From assembly GCF_000716545.1 (NCBI RefSeq), contig NZ_JNWZ01000028.1:1-64000 (forward strand): 64,000 nt of DNA, written 5' to 3'. The position numbers were made by a program, and so were the translations under genes. Below, one piece after another: positions 59,115-64,000 of the stretch. The notes below the pieces were generated by a model. The model was not told the DNA's origin, did no database searches, and saw only the letters and a program-made list of their open reading frames with translations. The first letter of the stretch is position 1, and each line of letters begins with the position of its first letter. Origin of the DNA: Kitasatospora phosalacinea (lineage in GTDB: Bacteria; Actinomycetota; Actinomycetes; Streptomycetales; Streptomycetaceae).

Positions 59115-59918
59115 TCAGAAGCGGCGCCAGCGCGCGGAGGCGAAGGAGAACACGCCGTACAGGACCAGTCCGGCGGCCACCACGACCAGCAGCCACGGGC
59201 CGGCCGCGCTGTCGGCGAAGGAGCGCAGGGTGTCGTCCATGCCCCGGGCCCGCCCGGGGTCGAACCGGACGGCCGCCGTCACGGCGAACGCGCCGGCGAC
59301 GGCGTACACGGCGCCGCGGGCCACGTTGCCGGACACGCCCGTCCCGGTCACCGTGGTCCGGGTGCGCGGGCGCATCGACGCGGTGTCGAGCTTGCGCAGG
59401 AACCGCCGCTGCACGGCGCGCACCGCGATCGCCACGCCGACGCCCGCCAGCAGCAGCCCGGCCGCGCCCACCAGCCAGCGGCCGCCGGGCCAGCCCAGCG
59501 TGGTCGCGGTCCAGTCCTTGGAGGCCGAGTCGCTGTCCGAGCCGCTGCCCGAGCCCGCCGCGTACGAGGCCGTCCCCCACGCCACGAAGCCGTAGAACAC
59601 GGCCCGGCCGGCCGACAGCAGCCGGGAGCCGGTCTTCTTCTGCCCGGCCTCGCCGAACACCGCCGTCGAGGCCCGCCACAGGGCCATCCCGACGAAGCCG
59701 ACCGCCAGCGCCCACAGCAGCGCCGTGCCGAACGGCCGCACCGCGACCTGGTGCAGCGCCCCCTGCCGGTCGGCGTCCTCCCCGCCCGCCCCGAAGGCGA
59801 TCCGCAGGGCCAGCACCCCGACCAGGGCGTAGATCACGCCCCGGGCCACGAAGCCCGACCGGCCCGCGACCGTCGTCACCCGGTCCGCCGAGTCACCAGC
59901 ACGTGTGTTCGATTCCAT
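59115..59918 (-). CDS. DUF1206 membrane protein
   Basis: A 267-residue protein with six membrane segments arranged as three repeats of a two-helix unit, as in DUF1206: GRSGFVARGVIYALVGVLAL, LLSAGRAVFYGFVAWGTASY and VSGNVARGAVYAVAGAFAVT. A serine/glycine-rich loop (GSGSGSDSDSASK) separates units two and three. Function is unknown; members are common in actinobacterial stress regions. The start is ATG at 59916-59918 after GAGGAGG. Confidence 0.88.
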   Translation of the reverse strand: MESNTRAGDSADRVTTVAGRSGFVARGVIYALVGVLALRIAFGAGGEDADRQGALHQVAVRPFGTALLWALAVGFVGMALWRASTAVFGEAGQKKTGSRLLSAGRAVFYGFVAWGTASYAAGSGSGSDSDSASKDWTATTLGWPGGRWLVGAAGLLLAGVGVAIAVRAVQRRFLRKLDTASMRPRTRTTVTGTGVSGNVARGAVYAVAGAFAVTAAVRFDPGRARGMDDTLRSFADSAAGPWLLVVVAAGLVLYGVFSFASARWRRF

Positions 59919-59965
59919 CGACGTCCTCCTCGTTGCTTCGCTCCGAACGGTGGTCGCGGTCCGGC

Positions 59966-60235
59966 TCAGTCGAGCGCCCGGCCGCGGGTGACGAGGTTGC
60001 CGATGACCACGTAGACCACGGCGGGGATGCCGTAGTCGAGGAGGACCTGCGCCGTGTGGTTGGAGACCGTGAACAGCCCGCGCGACCAGCCGGAGAGCCA
60101 GTCGGCGGCGGTGTGGAACCAGTGGACGAGGCCGTTGCCCTGGTTGGCGTCGAAGAGGTCCAGCAGGATCCAGACCACCAGGATCCCGGCGAGGACGTGG
60201 GCCAGTACCGATATGACCGAAGTTGTCCGTCTCAT
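59966..60235 (-). CDS. Small two-segment membrane protein
   Basis: An 89-residue protein with hydrophobic segments at residues 8-28 (ISVLAHVLAGILVVWILLDL) and 63-82 (LLDYGIPAVVYVVIGNLV), separated by an aromatic loop (NGLVHWFHTAADWLSGWSRG). I do not recognise a family. It starts at ATG 60233-60235. It lies 47 bases upstream of the DUF1206 gene on the same strand, so the two may be co-transcribed. Confidence 0.75.
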   Translation of the reverse strand: MRRTTSVISVLAHVLAGILVVWILLDLFDANQGNGLVHWFHTAADWLSGWSRGLFTVSNHTAQVLLDYGIPAVVYVVIGNLVTRGRALD

Positions 60236-60365
60236 GGCTGCCGCATTGCCCGTCTACGAGACCCCAAACCCGTTGTGGGGAAAGGGAGTTCAGTAATATC
60301 GCCGACGCCGGCGGAACCGGCCGGGCCGGCGGGGCCGGCGGCCTGAGCGACCGTCACCCGCGGGG

Positions 60366-61577
60366 TCAGAGGAAGTGCCGGATCGGGGCGGTGGCCGTCT
60401 CCAGGGCGCGCCGGCCCAGGCCGCGGCGGTGCCAGCGCTCCGGGGTGACGGTCTCGCTGCGCGCCAGGTCCTCGTCGAAGTGCCGGTCCAGGACGGCGGT
60501 GAACTCCTCGTCCACCACGGCGAGCACCACCTCCTCGTCGTGGTCGAGCGAGCGCCGGTTGAAGTTCGCCGAACCGACCACGGCGGCCGTCCCGTCGACG
60601 GTGAGCACCTTGGCGTGCATCATCGTCGGCCCGTACCGCCAGACCGTGACCCCGGAGGCGGCCAGCCGTCCGAAGTGGCGCTCGCCCGCCAGCTGGCACA
60701 CCCGCTTGTCGGTGTGCCGCCCGGGCACCAGCAGTTCGACGTCCACGCCGCGGCGGCCCGCGGCGCACAGCAGGTCGACGAAGTAGTCGTCGGGTGCGAA
60801 GTACGCCGTCGCCAGGCGCAGCCGCCGCTCGGCCGAGGAGATCACCACCCGCATCAGGGTCTGCAGGTCCTGCCAGCCGACGGCCGCCGAACCCCGCACC
60901 ACCTGGACCACCGCGCCGCCCGGCTGCTCGTGCTCCTCGAACCGGTCCGCCGCGTCGTACAGGGTGCCGGGGGCGCACTCGGCCCAGTTCTGCGCGAAGG
61001 CCGCCGCGATGCCGTCCACGGCGGGCCCCACCACCCGCACGTGGGTGTCGCGCCACTCGCCCGGGTGCCGGGCGTCCCCGCACCACTCCTCGGCGATGCC
61101 CACGCCGCCGGTGAACGCCGTCCGGCCGTCCACCACCAGGACCTTGCGGTGGCAGCGGTGGTTCTGCTTGAACGGCGACAGCCGCACCGGCCGGCGGAAC
61201 CAGGAGATCCGGACGCCCGCCCCCTCCATCAGGTCGATCAGCTCCGGCTCGATCAGCCGGCTGCCGAACCCGTCCAGCAGCAGCCGCACCCGCACGCCCT
61301 GCGCGGCCTTGCGGGCCAGCGCCCGGGCGAAGGTCCGGGCGATCTCCCCGCGCCAGTAGACGAACGTCATCAGGTCGACCGTCCGCCGCGCCCCGTCGAC
61401 GGCCTCCAGCATGGCGGGGAAGATCTCGTCGCCGTTGCGCAGCGGAGTCAGCAGGTTGCCTTCGGTCGCGGCTATGCCGATCAGCGACTCCAGTCGGCGG
61501 CGCAGCACCCGGCCGCCCTCGGACGGCGCGGCGACCGGAGCGGCGGGGGCGGGATCGGGCGCGGTCTCGGTGGTCAT
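60366..61577 (-). CDS. Phospholipase D/cardiolipin synthase-family protein
   Basis: A 403-residue protein with two HKD motifs: HRKVLVVDGRTAFTGGVGIA near residue 145 and HAKVLTVDGTAAVVGSANFN near residue 325. Between them is a linker with LQTLMRVVISSAERRLRLAT. The N-terminus (residues 1-25) is proline/alanine-rich without a clear membrane segment. The family transfers phosphatidyl groups, as in cardiolipin synthesis, or hydrolyses phospholipids. It is divergent from the PAP2-DAGK gene, so phospholipid metabolism is a theme here. Confidence 0.92.
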   Translation of the reverse strand: MTTETAPDPAPAAPVAAPSEGGRVLRRRLESLIGIAATEGNLLTPLRNGDEIFPAMLEAVDGARRTVDLMTFVYWRGEIARTFARALARKAAQGVRVRLLLDGFGSRLIEPELIDLMEGAGVRISWFRRPVRLSPFKQNHRCHRKVLVVDGRTAFTGGVGIAEEWCGDARHPGEWRDTHVRVVGPAVDGIAAAFAQNWAECAPGTLYDAADRFEEHEQPGGAVVQVVRGSAAVGWQDLQTLMRVVISSAERRLRLATAYFAPDDYFVDLLCAAGRRGVDVELLVPGRHTDKRVCQLAGERHFGRLAASGVTVWRYGPTMMHAKVLTVDGTAAVVGSANFNRRSLDHDEEVVLAVVDEEFTAVLDRHFDEDLARSETVTPERWHRRGLGRRALETATAPIRHFL

Positions 61578-61720
61578 GGAGGGTCCCTCCGTCCGGGGGC
61601 GGGTGCTGTGGCGGGCCCTCGGTTACCCACTGCGCGCGGATCAACGCCTGCCGACCGGCCGCAATCGCGCGGGACGGATCACGGAGGGATGAAAACGCCG
61701 GTCCGGGGGACACGGGTGCC

Positions 61721-63418
61721 ATGACGAGGATTCAGGGGCGCGTGCCGCCGTACGTCGCACTGGTGGTGGCGGCGGTCGCGCAGGGGGCGGCGCTGGTCGC
61801 GGCGGGACTGCTGATCACCCACCCGCCGGCGGGCTGGTGGGACCCGGGCGAGAAGGGGCTGGTCGGCTGGTTGGCCGCGCACCGCACCCCCGGCCTGACC
61901 ACGGCGAGCGAGTGGCTCTCGACCATCGCCTTCACCCCGGCGATCGTGGCGGTGACGGCGACCGTCGCCGTCCTGCTGCTGCTCCGGCACCGGCGGCGGG
62001 CCGCCGTGCTGCTCGCGGGCGCGGTCACCCTGCAGGCGGTGCTGTTCGTGTCGGCCGCCCACCTGGTGGACCGGGCCCGCCCGGACGTCGTCCGGCTGGA
62101 CGGCTCGCTGCCCACCTCCAGCTTCCCGTCCGGGCACGTCGGGGCGGCCACCGCCCTGTACGGGGGCCTGGGCCTGCTCGCCCTGCACGCGGTGCGCGGA
62201 CGGTGGCGGGTGCCGCTGTGCGCGCTGGCCTGGGCGGTGCCGGTGCTGGTCGCCGCCAGCCGGCTCTACCGGGGCATGCACCACCCCACCGACGTGCTGT
62301 TCGGCGTGCTCAACGGCGCGGCCGCCCTGTGGGTGGTGGCGCACGCGCTGCCCGCCCGCGCCCGGCGGGCACCGGCCGTCCCCGCCGAAACGCCGCACCC
62401 GCCCGCCGCGCTGGTCTACAACCCGCTGTCGGTGGACGACGCCCTGCTGGAGCGGCTCGCCGCGGTCCTGGTCGCCCACGGGTACGCGCCGCCGCGCCGC
62501 CTGCCCGGCGAGGCCGAGGACTGCGGCCGGGCGGCCGCCGAGCGGGCACTCGCCGACGGCGCCCGGCTGGTGGCGGCCTGCGGCGGCGACGGCACGGTCA
62601 CCGCCTGCGCCGAGGCCCTGGCCGGAACGGGCGCCGTCCTGGCGGTCGTCCCCTGCGGCACCGGCAACCTGCTGGCCCGCAACCTCGGCCTGCCCACCGA
62701 CCCCGAGGCGGCGCTGACCGCCGCCCTGACCGGCCGCACCCGCCGGATCGACCTGATGCGCGCCGAGGGCGACGGCCTGGACGGCCGGGCCGCCGCCGTG
62801 ATGGCCGGCATGGGCCTGGACGCCGCCGTGATGGCCGACACCGGCGCCGCCCTCAAACGCCGCCTCGGCTGGCCCGCCTACGCGGTCGGCATCGCCCGGC
62901 ACCTCGGCGACCGGCGGTTCGCGCTGACCGTCGCCGTGGACGGCGCCGAACCGGTGCGCCGCCAGGTGCGGATGGCGGTGGTCGGCAACGTCGGCACCCT
63001 CCAGGGCGGCGTCCGGCTGCTGCCCGACGCCGCGCCCGACGACGGCCTGCTCGACCTGGTCCTGGTCCAGCCGCACGGGCTGCGGGGCTGGGGCGGCACC
63101 GCCCTGTCCCTGCTCACCGGACGGCGCCGGCCCGGCCCGGCCGCCCCGCTGGAGCACTTCCGGGGCCGCCGGATCGAGCTGACCGCCGACCGCGCTCGCC
63201 CCCGGGAGTGCGACGGGGACCCGGTCGGCGACGGCCGGGTGCTGGCCCTGACGGTGCGCCCGGACGCCCTGCTGGTCCGCGTCCCGGGCACTTCGGCGTC
63301 GGACGCGTCGGCGGCGGTGGAGGTGCCGGACGCGTCCGCCGCGACCCGGCCGGCCGCCGCACCGGCTTCGGCCGCCGCGGCGGGCCCGGCCGGGACCGAG
63401 CGGAAGCGGGTGGCCTGA
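61721..63418 (+). CDS. PAP2-diacylglycerol kinase fusion
   Basis: A 565-residue fusion. Residues 10-200 are a PAP2 phosphatase with about five membrane segments and its motifs: HLVDRARPDVV, LPTSSFPSGHVGAATALYGG and ASRLYRGMHHPTDVLFG. Residues 225-520 are a diacylglycerol/sphingosine-kinase (DAGK_cat) domain with ARLVAACGGDGTVTACAEAL, the AVVPCGTGNLLARNLGLP loop and AAVMAGMGLDAAVMADT. Phosphatase and kinase in one chain could interconvert lipid and lipid phosphate. The C-terminal 45 residues are Ala/Ser/Asp-rich and disordered. The stop overlaps the next ATG by one base. Confidence 0.92.
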   Translation: MTRIQGRVPPYVALVVAAVAQGAALVAAGLLITHPPAGWWDPGEKGLVGWLAAHRTPGLTTASEWLSTIAFTPAIVAVTATVAVLLLLRHRRRAAVLLAGAVTLQAVLFVSAAHLVDRARPDVVRLDGSLPTSSFPSGHVGAATALYGGLGLLALHAVRGRWRVPLCALAWAVPVLVAASRLYRGMHHPTDVLFGVLNGAAALWVVAHALPARARRAPAVPAETPHPPAALVYNPLSVDDALLERLAAVLVAHGYAPPRRLPGEAEDCGRAAAERALADGARLVAACGGDGTVTACAEALAGTGAVLAVVPCGTGNLLARNLGLPTDPEAALTAALTGRTRRIDLMRAEGDGLDGRAAAVMAGMGLDAAVMADTGAALKRRLGWPAYAVGIARHLGDRRFALTVAVDGAEPVRRQVRMAVVGNVGTLQGGVRLLPDAAPDDGLLDLVLVQPHGLRGWGGTALSLLTGRRRPGPAAPLEHFRGRRIELTADRARPRECDGDPVGDGRVLALTVRPDALLVRVPGTSASDASAAVEVPDASAATRPAAAPASAAAAGPAGTERKRVA

Positions 63419-64000
63419 TGGGGACCGCCAGCCGGGTCAGACCCGGCCGCGAGCACCTCTCCGCCGACGAGGCCGTGCACACCCTGCGCCGGGGCGCCTG
63501 GTGGCCGCTGGCGCGGGACGCCTTCGTGCGCTTCCGCTACGCCGACGGGTTCAGCCACGCCCGCGCCCTGGCCTTCCAGGCGGTGCTGGCCCTCGTCCCG
63601 TTCGCGATCGCCGTGGTCGGCCTCGCCTCCTCGCTGCACGGCGGCCCGCTCGGACAGGTGGTCGCGGGCAGCATCGAACGGATGGTCCCGGCCTCCAGCG
63701 CCGACCTGGTGCGGGACGTCCTCGACCGCAGCCGCCACCGCACCGGCGGCACCGTCGCGCTCTGGTTCGGCGCGCTGTTCGCGCTCGCCAACCTGGTCAC
63801 CGCGATGTCCCAGATCGAACGCGGCGCCAACCGGATCTACGGGATCGAACGGGACCGCCCCTTCGACCGCAAGTACGGCCGCAGCCTGCTGATGGCGGCG
63901 GGCGCGGGCCTCCCGCTGGCCGCCGGCTTCCTGGTGCTGGTGGCCGGACCGCAGGTCGCCGAGGCCGCCGACGAGGTGTTCGGGCTGGGCCCGGTCACCA
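63418..64000 (+). CDS. YihY/BrkB-family membrane protein (partial, right edge)
   Basis: 194 residues are visible, and the gene runs off the right edge. The start ATG 63418 shares its A with the stop of the DAGK fusion, so the two are coupled. YihY/BrkB features are ALAFQAVLALVPFAIAVVGL, LVRDVLDRSRHRTGGTVALW and LVTAMSQIERGANRIYGIER, with membrane segments before and after. The family is an inner-membrane exporter-like group of unknown substrate. Confidence 0.85.
   Translation, partial: MGTASRVRPGREHLSADEAVHTLRRGAWWPLARDAFVRFRYADGFSHARALAFQAVLALVPFAIAVVGLASSLHGGPLGQVVAGSIERMVPASSADLVRDVLDRSRHRTGGTVALWFGALFALANLVTAMSQIERGANRIYGIERDRPFDRKYGRSLLMAAGAGLPLAAGFLVLVAGPQVAEAADEVFGLGPVT

Overview
The window is GC-rich DNA with many GTG starts, GGAGG-type ribosome binding sites and 1-10 bp gene overlaps. 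Gene content (a ten-gene actinobacterial gas-vesicle cluster, F420-dependent oxidoreductase, MmyB-type XRE regulators, NarL/DesR-type two-component systems, polymerase-only LigD beside Ku) points to a streptomycete of the Streptomyces/Kitasatospora kind. The genus is an inference. No rRNA, tRNA or CRISPR array was seen.

Layout. 1-12.8 kb is a worn accessory stretch: small hypotheticals (one with a nuclease-like D...ExD pattern), a broken IS3-family transposase, a truncated TetR gene abutting a headless and tailless STAND/ATP-GTP-binding protein fragment, and an IS5-family remnant. Intact genes lie between them: a two-component system, a LysR/methyltransferase divergent pair, an SDR/XRE divergent pair, and an ECF sigma factor coupled to a membrane-anchored pseudo-L,D-transpeptidase. 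13-19.5 kb holds an aldo/keto reductase, a MarR/EamA exporter pair with two palindromic operators, a PRC-barrel protein, an AlkZ-like winged-helix protein, TerC, a monooxygenase-fold protein and a decayed acetamidase-like gene. 19.5-28.8 kb holds a Ser/Thr kinase, an NMT1/THI5-type ABC importer divergent from a CitA/CitB-type two-component system, a GNAT enzyme, a methyltransferase and a PAP2 phosphatase. 29-35.4 kb carries a PepSY protein, a second NarL-type two-component system next to an ABC-2-type exporter, and a TetR/methyltransferase pair with a twin operator.

35.4-49.8 kb carries an Orn/Lys/Arg decarboxylase-family enzyme, a CinA-C (PncC) amidase, topoisomerase IB, a molybdopterin oxidoreductase that lacks the usual N-terminal [4Fe-4S] cysteines, F420- and Zn-dependent oxidoreductases, an SDR, a large catalase, a tiny hydrophobic protein, a PP2C/SpoIIE phosphatase and small membrane proteins. 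49.9-55.95 kb is one translationally coupled gas-vesicle operon, gvpY-Z-A-F-G-O-J-L-S-K, several of whose proteins carry long charge-segregated disordered arms. 56-59 kb is a DNA-repair island: Ku, an HhH-GPD glycosylase-like protein and LigD polymerase. 59-64 kb holds DUF1206 and small membrane proteins, a cardiolipin-synthase-like phospholipase D, a PAP2-diacylglycerol kinase fusion, and a YihY/BrkB protein cut by the right edge.

Together, the right half reads as a stress and dormancy region: catalase, PP2C phosphatase, gas vesicles, double-strand-break repair and membrane-lipid enzymes. Convergent genes are separated by strong perfect GC hairpins. The features most worth a second look are the sigma factor/pseudo-transpeptidase pair, the disordered arms of the Gvp proteins, the molybdoenzyme, and the well-defined twin operators.
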